From positions 36,276-100,275 of the forward strand of contig DATLUO010000091.1 in NCBI GenBank assembly GCA_035533075.1: DNA of 64,000 bases. Direction: 5' to 3'. A program made the position numbers and the translations under genes. Of this stretch, positions 19,473 through 27,659 are shown piece after piece; position 1 is the stretch's first letter; each line of letters opens with the position of its first letter. The notes beneath the pieces are model-generated. The model had not been told where the DNA came from, made no database searches, and worked only from the letters and a program-made list of their open reading frames with translations. This DNA is from Pirellulales bacterium. Lineage in GTDB: Bacteria > Planctomycetota > Planctomycetia > Pirellulales > JAICIG01.

Positions 19473-20460
19473 TGACGCCCTGCGTGGCGGCGCCGCGGAT
19501 GCTAAGCGGAAAGGGACCCACGGTGTAGGGCGCACAGCTTCCGGGCCGGTACCAGCCGAGCGGATAGACGCATTCCCAAGGTGGTTCGACGCCCATCAGG
19601 TAGGGCAGGCAGGGCACCGTCACAAAGAAGGTCCCAGCCGAGATGATCGGCGTCAACAGGCCAAAGGTGTGACCATAGCGTTCGAGCTTCGGTTGCTCGA
19701 AGTAGAGCGGCTTGTGGCACAGCGACGATGCCTTCCAGGTGAAGGTAATCGGGGTGAAGTTGCGGGGCTGGAAGGGATCTTCGCTGAGCGCGCATTCCTG
19801 CGGAAACAGTCCCGGCTCGGCGGCGATGCGATGGTCGATCTGATTGATCGGTTTCAGGTCGCGCGGCGACGGACAGCGTTCGGGCTCGCCGGGGCCGGCC
19901 TCGGCATATTCTTCGCCCAGCGTCGGCAACTCCGATTCGGCTTGCCGCAAGTTCAGCCGCGGCGACCCCGGCAATTGCGACGCGTCTTCGTTCATCCCCT
20001 CGCGCTGGGCAAATTCGTCGGCGTCGAATTCCAGCTCTTGTTCGAGATCCTCGTCGCTGGCCGGTTCCTCCCCGTCAGCAACCGCGCCCTCTTCGCCTTC
20101 TTCATCCGGCACGACTTCGTCTTGGAAAGGATCGTTGGCCGGGTCGTCGGCCGGCGTCGAGAGCGACATCAGTTGGATCGCGCCCGTTTCGCCGCCCTCG
20201 TCGGCCTCGTGCAGCGCGCGGGCGACCCGCGGCGCGTGAAGCTTTGGACCTTCGTCGCTGGCTGTGGCGTTCCGCCCGCTGTAGGGAACGCCCTCTGTGG
20301 CGGTCCGCCATTTTAGCCCGGCGTTACCGGCAACCGGCCTGGCTGCGGCGGGCTTGGACGTGCGTGTCGACCAGCCGGCGGCCGCCGGAGCGTCGAAACT
20401 GTCCGCTCGGGCGATGTTGCCCGCGAGCATTGAGATGAGCGTCGCAGCTATGCCGCCCAA
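19441..20460 (-). CDS. Secreted acidic protein of unknown function
   Basis: About 339 residues if it starts at the TTG at 20460; the next in-frame ATG is at 20430. The TTG start gives a signal peptide (GGIAATLISMLAGNIARADS). The middle is strongly acidic (DEEGEEGAVADGEEPASDED). The C-terminal part (about 130 residues) is hydrophobic and aromatic, with YLMGVEPPWECVYPLGWYRP, suggesting an outer-membrane or surface domain. The family is not recognised. A GGAACGCC hairpin repeat lies in frame (EGVPYSGRNA). Upstream in-frame sequence consists of heptamer repeats and the end of guaB, so a longer start is unlikely. Convergent with the radical SAM gene, 32-bp overlap. Confidence 0.6.
   Translation of the reverse strand: MGGIAATLISMLAGNIARADSFDAPAAAGWSTRTSKPAAARPVAGNAGLKWRTATEGVPYSGRNATASDEGPKLHAPRVARALHEADEGGETGAIQLMSLSTPADDPANDPFQDEVVPDEEGEEGAVADGEEPASDEDLEQELEFDADEFAQREGMNEDASQLPGSPRLNLRQAESELPTLGEEYAEAGPGEPERCPSPRDLKPINQIDHRIAAEPGLFPQECALSEDPFQPRNFTPITFTWKASSLCHKPLYFEQPKLERYGHTFGLLTPIISAGTFFVTVPCLPYLMGVEPPWECVYPLGWYRPGSCAPYTVGPFPLSIRGAATQGVITTGLWFLFP
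20266..20297. repeat. GGCGTTCC/GGAACGCC hairpin repeat inside a coding region
   Basis: GGCGTTCC, an 11-base loop, then GGAACGCC, followed by CTCTG. A closely related copy is at 57628-57655, also in frame within a gene. Confidence 0.7.
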
Positions 20461-20513
20461 CGCCCAACGCCCAACGCCTTCCCTGAACCCTGAACCCTGA
20501 ACCCTGAACTCTC
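20455..20513. repeat. Two adjacent heptamer arrays
   Basis: About three units of CCCAACG followed by about four units of CCTGAAC, between guaB and the acidic secreted protein gene. Confidence 0.9.
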
Positions 20514-20515
20514 GC

Positions 20516-21994
20516 TCAATCGGCCTCTGCCAGCCCGTAGCTGGTACTGTAATTAGGCGCTTCCTGCGTAATCGCGATGTCATGGGGGTGGCTCTCCCGC
20601 ACGCTGGCCGGTGATACTTGTATGAATCGTGCATCCCTGCGCAACTCCTCGATGTTGCGTGTCCCGCAATATCCCATTCCTGCCCGAAGCCCGCCCACGA
20701 GTTGATACACGTGGGCACTCAGCGGGCCGCGGAAGGGAACCCTTCCCTCGACCCCTTCGGGCACCAACTTGTCGTTCCTTCCGTCGCCCCGCTGCCGATA
20801 GCGTTCGCTCGAGCCTTTGACCATGGCCCCCATCGACCCCATGCCGCGGTAGATTTTGTAGGTGCGACCTTGATAGAGGATCATTTCACCGGGGCTTTCG
20901 CTCAGCCCGGCAAACAGTCCTCCGATCATCGCGCACGACGCTCCCGCGGCAATGGCCTTGGTCAGATCGCCCGAATAGCGGATTCCTCCATCGGCAATGA
21001 TTGGTGTTTCGGTGTTCCTGGCCGCTTTCGCGGCATGATAAATCGCCGTGACCTGCGGCACGCCCACGCCGGAAATGACGCGCGTCGTGCAAATCGACCC
21101 CGGCCCGATGCCCACTTTGACGGCATCCGCTCCGGCGGCGATCAGGTCGCTGCAACCTGCCTCGGTTGCCACGTTTCCCGCGACAACGTCGATATCCCAG
21201 CGTTTCTTGATTTGTCGGACCGTCTCGATCACGTTGGCCGAGTGGCCGTGGGCACTATCGACCACGACCACGTCGACGCCTTTGGCAATCAGGCTTTCGA
21301 CGCGTTCGTACTCATGCACCCCCACCGCGGCACCGACCCGCAGCCTCCCTTGCCTGTCTTTACAGGCGTTGGGGAACCGCCGCATTTTGTCGATGTCTTT
21401 GATGGTGATCAGGCCGGTCAGTTTGTTATTTTCGTCCACCAGCAAAAGTTTCTCGACCTTATTTGCCATCAGAATCTTTTCAGCTTCTTCAAGTGATACA
21501 TTCCCCGTGGCCGTCACAAGATGTTCGCGGGTCATCACTTCGGCGATCTTCAGGTCGCTGCGCTCGAGAAACCGCAGATCGCGTTTGGTGAGAATTCCGG
21601 CCAGCTTGCCGCCGCCGGCCGTGATCGGCAGGCCCGACACGTTGAACTGATCCATGATCTCGCGTGCCCGGCTGACGGTCGCGTCGGGCGGCAGCGTGAC
21701 CGGATCGAAGATGATGCCGTTGGCGCTGCGCTTGACCTTGTCGACCTCTTCGGTCTGCCGCTCGACCGACATATTCTTGTGGATCACTCCCAGGCCGCCT
21801 TCCTGTGCCAGGGCGATGGCCATGTTGCTCTCGGTCACCGTGTCCATCGGCGAGCTGAGCAGCGGCACATTGAGCTGGATGCGCTTGGTGAGATGGGTCG
21901 TCACGTCGCAATCGGCGGGCACGACCTCGCTGTAGCGGGGTTCGAGCAGCACGTCGTCGAAGGTGATGCCCGAATACGGGAGTTTGTCTTGCAT
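20516..21994 (-). CDS. guaB: Inosine-5'-monophosphate dehydrogenase
   Basis: 492 residues, the usual length. It oxidises IMP to XMP with NAD in guanine nucleotide synthesis. Seen: the N-terminal barrel start ([22 protein letters not shown]), two CBS repeats at about 95-205 (INTIL-type ending [19 protein letters not shown]), the catalytic loop with Cys in [15 protein letters not shown], and the flap region with [10 protein letters not shown]. The ATG at 21992-21994 gives the standard N-terminus. Downstream there are only heptamer repeats before the next gene. Confidence 0.98.
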   Translation of the reverse strand: MQDKLPYSGITFDDVLLEPRYSEVVPADCDVTTHLTKRIQLNVPLLSSPMDTVTESNMAIALAQEGGLGVIHKNMSVERQTEEVDKVKRSANGIIFDPVTLPPDATVSRAREIMDQFNVSGLPITAGGGKLAGILTKRDLRFLERSDLKIAEVMTREHLVTATGNVSLEEAEKILMANKVEKLLLVDENNKLTGLITIKDIDKMRRFPNACKDRQGRLRVGAAVGVHEYERVESLIAKGVDVVVVDSAHGHSANVIETVRQIKKRWDIDVVAGNVATEAGCSDLIAAGADAVKVGIGPGSICTTRVISGVGVPQVTAIYHAAKAARNTETPIIADGGIRYSGDLTKAIAAGASCAMIGGLFAGLSESPGEMILYQGRTYKIYRGMGSMGAMVKGSSERYRQRGDGRNDKLVPEGVEGRVPFRGPLSAHVYQLVGGLRAGMGYCGTRNIEELRRDARFIQVSPASVRESHPHDIAITQEAPNYSTSYGLAEAD

Positions 21995-22241
21995 TGGCGA
22001 TGGTTTCGCTTTGGCTGCGTAATTCAGGGGAAACCCGTATTATTGCGCCGCGGGCCGGGATTGGCTAGCGGCGCTTCGGCACCATCAAAGAGTAGCGCAA
22101 CGCGAACATCGTCTATCAGCCGAGCGAATTGGTGGGCACGTGGCGGACCGGCCGGCGCGGGATAGTCCCCGGCGAAGGAAGAGCACAGGATATGCACCAG
22201 CCACGTTGAGCGGTCGAGCCTGACGGTGGTATCATGCGGGG

Positions 22242-22508
22242 ATGGAAGAACCGTCTTTCACCATCTACTTTCGGGGCGGCCCGCTGCACGGACGAAGCCG
22301 CGCGGGTGGTCTCGGATGTGGCGCCATCGCCAGAATCGGCGAGCGATATACGATCGCCACGAACGTAGATCGCGGCAGAATTTCAGCAATCCACGAGTAC
22401 GAATTCACCCACGTCCAGGGGCCGATGATCGTCGCGCAATTCGTGAAGACCATTGAGATAAGCGAGGACACAGATCAGCCATCTTGGGGGCCGTGGCGGA
22501 GGAAGTAG
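22242..22508 (+). CDS. Small protein of unknown function
   Basis: 88 residues beginning MEEPSFTIYFRGGPLHGRS. A YxRGGPLHG opening is a pattern I associate with small uncharacterised planctomycete proteins, and the reading frame has balanced composition with no repeat sequence. No signal peptide or membrane segment. The 240 bp upstream, to guaB (divergent), show no other feature. Confidence 0.5.
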   Translation: MEEPSFTIYFRGGPLHGRSRAGGLGCGAIARIGERYTIATNVDRGRISAIHEYEFTHVQGPMIVAQFVKTIEISEDTDQPSWGPWRRK

Positions 22509-22676
22509 CCTGAGCCACTGCCTAACACCCGCGCACTCCCCCAGGCACCCGAAACCGGGTTTTTATTTGACAGAGGGGGCAAATGGAATCATTACCCGTT
22601 GGCGTCGGGCGCCCTTTCCGCGCCACGTTTTCTGAGACGCGGCACCGCTGCTGGCCTCGATGTCTGACGCCTCGAA

Positions 22677-23233
22677 CTAAGCGCTTTGCGGCAACCATCT
22701 AGGCTGTTGTGCCGGCTCCCAGGCAAACGTGTGAAGATAGACGATCGCGAAAGGGATTTCCGCCGTTGTTCCGTCGCTGAATAAAACCCGATGCACGAAC
22801 TTTCCATGTTCGCCCAGAGCGACGTCGACCTCGTCGTACAGCCAGCACGGGGTCGAATCGACAAACGGCCAGCCCTTGGGAGCGGGACGGTGGCGGATCT
22901 TATCCCAAAGCACGTAATTCAACGACACCACTTCGCCATCGCGGCGCAACGACAGGACGCTGAAGGCCGACCAGACGGGAAGCGGTCTCGCCGAAAACCG
23001 CGGATCCGGCTCGATGTTTTCGTCCCACCCAGCAGCTCGCAGTCGTGAGGAAAAAGTTCCGAGAGACTCTTCACCTGCTGCGACATTTGGTCGCGGATGC
23101 GATCAAGATGTTCGTGGTAGGCCTTGATGGCGGATTCCCAGCACCGGTCCGCCTGGTCTGCGATATCGTCGTCCTGCGAGTTAAACCGCAGATAGAGCTC
23201 TGGCGTAAAAAACTTCATGCTCTGCTTTGCCAT
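22677..23233 (-). pseudogene. Hypothetical gene broken by a frameshift
   Basis: Two frames together give one protein of about 185 residues. The first runs from the ATG at 23233 (MAKQSMKFFTPELYLRFNSQ) to the segment FPHDCELLG. The second carries on as DENIEPDPRFSARPLPVWSA to NYVLWDKIRHRPAPKGWPF and ends at 22677 (HTFAWEPAQQPRWLPQSA). The switch lies near 23,028-23,036, in a G-rich run (GGGTGGGACG), which fits a one-base indel or a sequencing error. The family is not recognised. The protein is rich in aromatic residues and has no signal peptide. Confidence 0.6.
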
Positions 23234-23490
23234 TTCCCGCTACGATGTCTTCCGAACATTCCTTAGCTTATCCGACGGCTTCGCCGATGACCACTCGCGT
23301 CGAATGCATGAATGCAGGCGACTTCGCCTCAATTGTTTCGCCATCAGGTCCAGAGGGCAAATGCCGCCCAAGCAAGCAACGCGCCGAGTGATCGGGCCGC
23401 CAGAAGGTACGAGACGTATTGGTGATTGGCGCGCGAAGTGCGTGTTATGGCACTGGGCTGCAACCCACAAATCAACAAGGAGACAGGGCA

Positions 23491-24444
23491 ATGCGAGTCA
23501 CAATCTTGTCGTGGCTATTGGTGGCGGGCATTCTGCCAGCAGCCGCTGTGTTGGCACAGGCGCCCGGCAACGGCGGCATCGGTCTGCCGAGCCCCAATGT
23601 GGGCACGGCGGGCCAGCAAGACATGACGGCAGGCGCCACGGTTGTCGGTGTTGGTCCGGGGGGCGGCATGCGAGGCGGGCAGGTGCCGGAGGCCATTGGG
23701 GCCAATTGGGCGACCACGAATTTCGGCGATCGAAGCATGGGGGCGACCATCACCGGCACCGGGCAGTTTGCCCGCGGCAGCATGACGCCCGGTGTCGGCA
23801 GCAATTTCACGACGGTCAACGGCCAGGACCGGCGGCCGGAGGCGGGCGCCGTGAGCTTTCAGTTTGGCCAGCCCAACCAACAGCTTCCCTATGGTCCGGG
23901 AGCCAATATCAACACGGCCGCCGGTAGAGACCTGGGACTGGAACATGCGGCGATCAACGGGGGCGCGAACGCCTTTAGCGGCGGGGGTTGGAGAATAAAC
24001 GGCTTGGGGCCGCCTGGGGTCGGCTCCAATATGAGCACGGTGCCGGCCGGCAACCTCGGCCCGGAGGGTATTGCCGCCGCTACCAGCGTGAATGCCCGTC
24101 TCGGCGAGAACCGATTGGCGTACCAGCAGGCCGGCGGTCGCACGTGGGCGCGAGGCACCGTCAATCCGCAGCCCACGACGGGATACCGCGGCATCCCAGT
24201 GTCGGGCTGGGCGGGACATTACGGCAACCGCTTCTTTGGCAATGGATTCAACGGCGGCGGTTACAGCCCCTATGGGAGCGGCTATTTGGGCTACGGGTTT
24301 TACGGCAACAGCCTTCCAACAAACGGCGGGAGCGCCAACGCCTCCGGATTCACTCCCAGCGGCTTCAATGGCAATGCTTTTGCGCCCAGCGCCTCGAACG
24401 CCAACGGCTTCATTCCCAGCGGTTTCAACGGGAACGGCGGTTAG
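23491..24444 (+). CDS. Secreted Gly/Asn-rich repeat protein
   Basis: 317 residues. The ATG at 23491 has an AAGGAG ribosome site and gives a signal peptide (MRVTILSWLLVAGILPAAAV, cleaved after LAQ). The mature chain is low in charge and rich in Gly, Asn, Ala and Ser. It has three or four loose repeats around a G-x-N-x-[ST]-T core followed by [DN]xxxE (GSNFTTVNGQDRRPE, GANINTAAGRDLGLE, GSNMSTVPAGNLGPE) and a C-terminal tail of SGFNGN/ANGF repeats. No catalytic motif. Probably extracellular or surface structural; function unknown. The 256 bp before it contain no recognisable feature. Confidence 0.75.
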   Translation: MRVTILSWLLVAGILPAAAVLAQAPGNGGIGLPSPNVGTAGQQDMTAGATVVGVGPGGGMRGGQVPEAIGANWATTNFGDRSMGATITGTGQFARGSMTPGVGSNFTTVNGQDRRPEAGAVSFQFGQPNQQLPYGPGANINTAAGRDLGLEHAAINGGANAFSGGGWRINGLGPPGVGSNMSTVPAGNLGPEGIAAATSVNARLGENRLAYQQAGGRTWARGTVNPQPTTGYRGIPVSGWAGHYGNRFFGNGFNGGGYSPYGSGYLGYGFYGNSLPTNGGSANASGFTPSGFNGNAFAPSASNANGFIPSGFNGNGG

Positions 24445-24453
24445 CGGGGCAAG

Positions 24454-24474
24454 GCGAGCTTGCGAGCGCCGGCC
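24454..24474. repeat. REP-like element, partial copy
   Basis: Only the core GCGAGCTTGCGAGCGCCGGCC of the dispersed element is present, just after the stop of the Gly/Asn-rich gene. Confidence 0.7.
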
Positions 24475-24561
24475 GACGGATTCGAGGCATCAGGTTCATG
24501 GCGACGAGGGCGTGGCAGGTGTCACGGTAGCGGCGACGGTTTGCCAACCAGATGTTTGACA

Positions 24562-26448
24562 TCAGGGTTCATCCGCAGGCTCTAGCGGCAGTTCCGGTAA
24601 TCGGGCTTGGCGCACAGCCGCGGCGGCGGCAGTGACCCATGTTTCGTTCATGGCCGCGTACCGGAAATCGGTGCATTGACAGGCCAGCGTCGCATAAAAC
24701 GACGCCTCCGCGGCGACGCGCAGGCCGGGCCCGCGGAGCGAAAGACAAGATTTCGCCAGGTGGTCGGCCCGGGCCGCGATGTTCGGATCGCGCCGGACCG
24801 CCTGGCCATACAGTCGCCGTGCTTCGCCTTCATCCCCGGCATTGCAGCGGGCCGCGGCCAGCATGGCCAGCAACGCCGGGTTGTCCGGGTCGAGCTCGAG
24901 GGCACGTCGGAATTCCATGCTCGCTTGGCGCCAGTCGGCATGGCACGCTCGGACCAGGGCAAGTTGTTGCCAGGTGCCTGCCCGCCGCGGATCAATGGTC
25001 AGTGCCCGTTGGAAGTCGACGATGGCCGCTCGCTCGTGACCTTCCCAGCGGTGCGCCACGCCGAGGCTCGCGTAAGCCAGGTCAAAATGTGGGTCGAACT
25101 GGAACGCCGAGCGAAAGTGTTCTTTGGCCTGGCGCAGGCGACCGGACGTCAGGTCGAGCATTCCGAGACAGTGGTGAGCGACCGGATTCGCCGGCTCGAC
25201 CCGCAGCGCGCGCTCCCAGAGCGCTTGCGGCGTTTTCCAATAGGAAACCTGGACGCGGCCGAGCCACAGACAAAGCGCGAGCGCCGCACAGGCCGTTGCC
25301 ACCAGCGCCGCACGAGCAGCTCGGCCGGAGGCAATCGGGACGCCCCAGGTGATCGCCAGAAACACGCCGATGAGCGGGAGGTACGTATAGTGATCGGCCG
25401 CCGCCTGTTTGCCGACCTGGACCAGACCGATTACGGGCACCAGCGTTCCAAGATACCAAAGCCAGCCGACGAGCACCGCCGGCGTTCGGCGGACGCGCAG
25501 CACCGCGAGCGCGGTGATCCCGACCAGGCACAACGCCGAGGCGGCCACCGTCCAGCCATCGATCCGCCCCGTCGTCACGGGATAAAAGAAGGCCAAGTTG
25601 ACGGGCCAGGCGGTCTTGAGCAGATAGTCGGCGTAGGTCACCACCGAATTCGCGACACGCCAGGCGAACGGAAACTGATCGAGAGGAATCACGGACCCGC
25701 CCGAGCGTTGCGCGAGGAACGTCACCACGCCCGACGCGGCCGACAGGGCCAGCAGCGGCAATTTTTCTGCCACGACACCACAAGGCCGGTTCTCGGATAG
25801 CCTGTCCAAGGGCCAGTAATCGAGAAGCAGCATGACACAAGGGAGCGTCACGAGCATCGGCTTTGCCATCAGGCCGATCGTCAAGGCCAACATGACCAGG
25901 CAATAACGGCCGACCGTCGGCTTCTCGGTGTATCGAACATAGGCCCACAGGCACAAAATCCCGAAAAATGTGCTCAAGAGGTCTTTCCGCTCGGAGATCC
26001 AGGCCACGGACTCCACGTGCAGCGGGTGCAGGGCAAACAGCGCGGCGACAAAGGCCGGCCTCCAGTCTTCGCCCGTCATCCGACGGAGCAACAAAAATAA
26101 TCCCAGGGTGTTGGCTGAGTGCCAGCACAGGTTTGTGAAATGGTGTCCCTGCGCATCCACACCCCAAAGCTGAACATCCAGCATGTAAGATAGCCACGTC
26201 AGCGGATGCCAGTTCGACAGATGAAACGTTCGGAACGCCCACAACGCGCCGTTGGGGGTGAGCCCGTTGGAGACCGGGGCGTTATTAAACACGTATTCGC
26301 CATCGTCGAAATTGATGAACCCGCATTCGAGCACCGGGAGGTAGAGGGTCCAAGTGAGCGCCATCAGCGCCATGCCCAGCCGGAGGGCCGTACGTCGGCC
26401 CGCGAGAATCTGCTTGCCGGTGGGTCGTTTCGCGGTCGATCGTTTCAT
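24562..26448 (-). CDS. Multi-pass membrane protein with C-terminal TPR repeats (TMTC/PMT-like)
   Basis: 628 residues. The N-terminal two-thirds has about ten membrane segments with the family blocks INFDDGEYVFNNAPV, LSNWHPLTWLSYMLD, HPLHVESVAWISERKD and GLMAKPMLVTLPCVMLLLDYWPL. The Asp pair after the first TM and HPLHVE match bacterial relatives of GT-C glycosyltransferases (TMTC-like). The C-terminal third has at least three TPR units (HFDLAYASLGVAHRWEGHER, RAGTWQQLALVRACHADWRQ). Likely sugar transfer from a lipid-linked donor at the cell envelope; the substrate is unknown. The ATG at 26448 follows a TTG at 26451. Confidence 0.8.
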   Translation of the reverse strand: MKRSTAKRPTGKQILAGRRTALRLGMALMALTWTLYLPVLECGFINFDDGEYVFNNAPVSNGLTPNGALWAFRTFHLSNWHPLTWLSYMLDVQLWGVDAQGHHFTNLCWHSANTLGLFLLLRRMTGEDWRPAFVAALFALHPLHVESVAWISERKDLLSTFFGILCLWAYVRYTEKPTVGRYCLVMLALTIGLMAKPMLVTLPCVMLLLDYWPLDRLSENRPCGVVAEKLPLLALSAASGVVTFLAQRSGGSVIPLDQFPFAWRVANSVVTYADYLLKTAWPVNLAFFYPVTTGRIDGWTVAASALCLVGITALAVLRVRRTPAVLVGWLWYLGTLVPVIGLVQVGKQAAADHYTYLPLIGVFLAITWGVPIASGRAARAALVATACAALALCLWLGRVQVSYWKTPQALWERALRVEPANPVAHHCLGMLDLTSGRLRQAKEHFRSAFQFDPHFDLAYASLGVAHRWEGHERAAIVDFQRALTIDPRRAGTWQQLALVRACHADWRQASMEFRRALELDPDNPALLAMLAAARCNAGDEGEARRLYGQAVRRDPNIAARADHLAKSCLSLRGPGLRVAAEASFYATLACQCTDFRYAAMNETWVTAAAAAVRQARLPELPLEPADEP

Positions 26449-26597
26449 CAAGACAGGTCATCGGCTTGCCGGGTCGAGACGACTGGCCCGGCGTTGACGG
26501 CTGGCGATGTCGGGGGACACCATGCCGATCGGTGGCCGATTTGTCAATACCATTGGCTAATTCAGCCAGTTGGCGTTCATTGAGGTGCGCAAAGCTC

Positions 26598-27659
26598 TCA
26601 TTGCGACGACGCGGCCGGAGAGGATGTCGCGGAAGAGGCCACGGTCGGCGGCGACGTCGGCGGGTTGAACGGATGCGCGACGTGGTTGGGACGCCAAGGT
26701 CCGGGTGAGGACGAACCGGGAGTGCGCGGTCCGAACCGGCCCAGCCACGAACTGTTGCGCGGCCGCACCCGGCCGTAGGTCACCAAAGAACCGTCCGAGG
26801 CCACTGGCGTCGTGGTTGCAGGCTGGCCGACCTGGGGCGTAGCAACGGATCCCGCCGAAGTCGATGCGGCAGCCTGCGCAGTGACCGCATCGGACTTGGC
26901 AGCGGCTTGCTCGGCCGCAGGCCATGCCGGTCGTGGTCGGGCGATCGCGGTCGGCAACCGCAGATCCGGCGGACCCGCCAATTCGATCGTCGCGGTGTCC
27001 ATCCGCGGCCGGCTGGGTGCGGCAATTGGCTCTTGCCGTTGCGTCAGCTTCAACTCCGCGGCTTGCGTCGTCTCTGGGCCGTCGGCGGGATCCACGCCGG
27101 GCAACAATTGCTTCACCTGGTCGCTGAGGATGGCGCCGCCTTGCACCGGCGAGAAGCGGCAGATCAGGCTGACTTGCTTGGTCTCGCCGCCCACCGCGTC
27201 CCAGGGGATCCAAAAGCTATACGAATGACCCAGCTCCGATTTGCTGTAGTGCTTGTGGACTTGTTCCGCCGGGAAGACGAACTTGCGATCGGGTTTGGGA
27301 TTGTCGGGGTCGTGGTGGGCCTCGTCGAAAGCATAGATCGCCAGCGACCCGGCGACTTTCACCGGCTTGCTGTCCGAATGCTCGTAGAACATCAGCCGCC
27401 CGCCAAAGCCGCGCATGGCGGCTTGTCCCGGCGAGGTCCGCACCGTGTCGGTCCAGAAGGCGACGATCTTCATCGGCGTGCGAAACTCGCCGGTCTTTCC
27501 CGTCAAGCTCGGCAGGTATTTTTGCACGTTGAACGACGAGCAGCCGCAGGCGGCCATCAGACAGGCGGCGGCAAGCGTAGGGTGGGACCAGCGAGCTTGC
27601 GAGCGCCGGCCCACCGTCGCGATTTTGGATTTTGGATTTTGGATTTTGGATTGTCTCAC
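26598..27659 (-). CDS. Lipoprotein encoded after the secretin in the type II secretion operon
   Basis: 353 residues from the GTG at 27659, which overlaps the secretin stop as GTGA, so translation is probably coupled. The lipobox MAAC-GCSS lies about 35-39 residues in. The leader is unusually long because it reads through a GGATTTT array and a REP-like element (QSKIQNPKSK, then VGRRSQARWSHP). A GTG inside the repeat (codon 15) is an alternative start. The mature N-terminal domain (KIVAFWTDTV, RLMFYEHSDSKPVKVAGSLAIYAFDE, YSFWIPWDAVGG) is all-beta-like, and the C-terminal 150 residues are Pro/Ala-rich and probably disordered. The family is not assigned; position suggests a pilotin or accessory role for the secretin. 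Confidence 0.7.
   Translation of the reverse strand: MRQSKIQNPKSKIATVGRRSQARWSHPTLAAACLMAACGCSSFNVQKYLPSLTGKTGEFRTPMKIVAFWTDTVRTSPGQAAMRGFGGRLMFYEHSDSKPVKVAGSLAIYAFDEAHHDPDNPKPDRKFVFPAEQVHKHYSKSELGHSYSFWIPWDAVGGETKQVSLICRFSPVQGGAILSDQVKQLLPGVDPADGPETTQAAELKLTQRQEPIAAPSRPRMDTATIELAGPPDLRLPTAIARPRPAWPAAEQAAAKSDAVTAQAAASTSAGSVATPQVGQPATTTPVASDGSLVTYGRVRPRNSSWLGRFGPRTPGSSSPGPWRPNHVAHPFNPPTSPPTVASSATSSPAASSQ
27577..27654. repeat. REP-like element plus GGATTTT heptamer array
   Basis: REP-like copy at 27577-27615 followed by about four GGATTTT units at 27621-27654. Both lie in frame in the leader of the lipoprotein gene. Confidence 0.9.

Noticed and set aside
24607..25800. Plus-strand open frame opposite the TPR membrane protein
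   Set aside because: A shadow of the minus-strand gene, with Arg/Gly-rich composition and no ribosome site.
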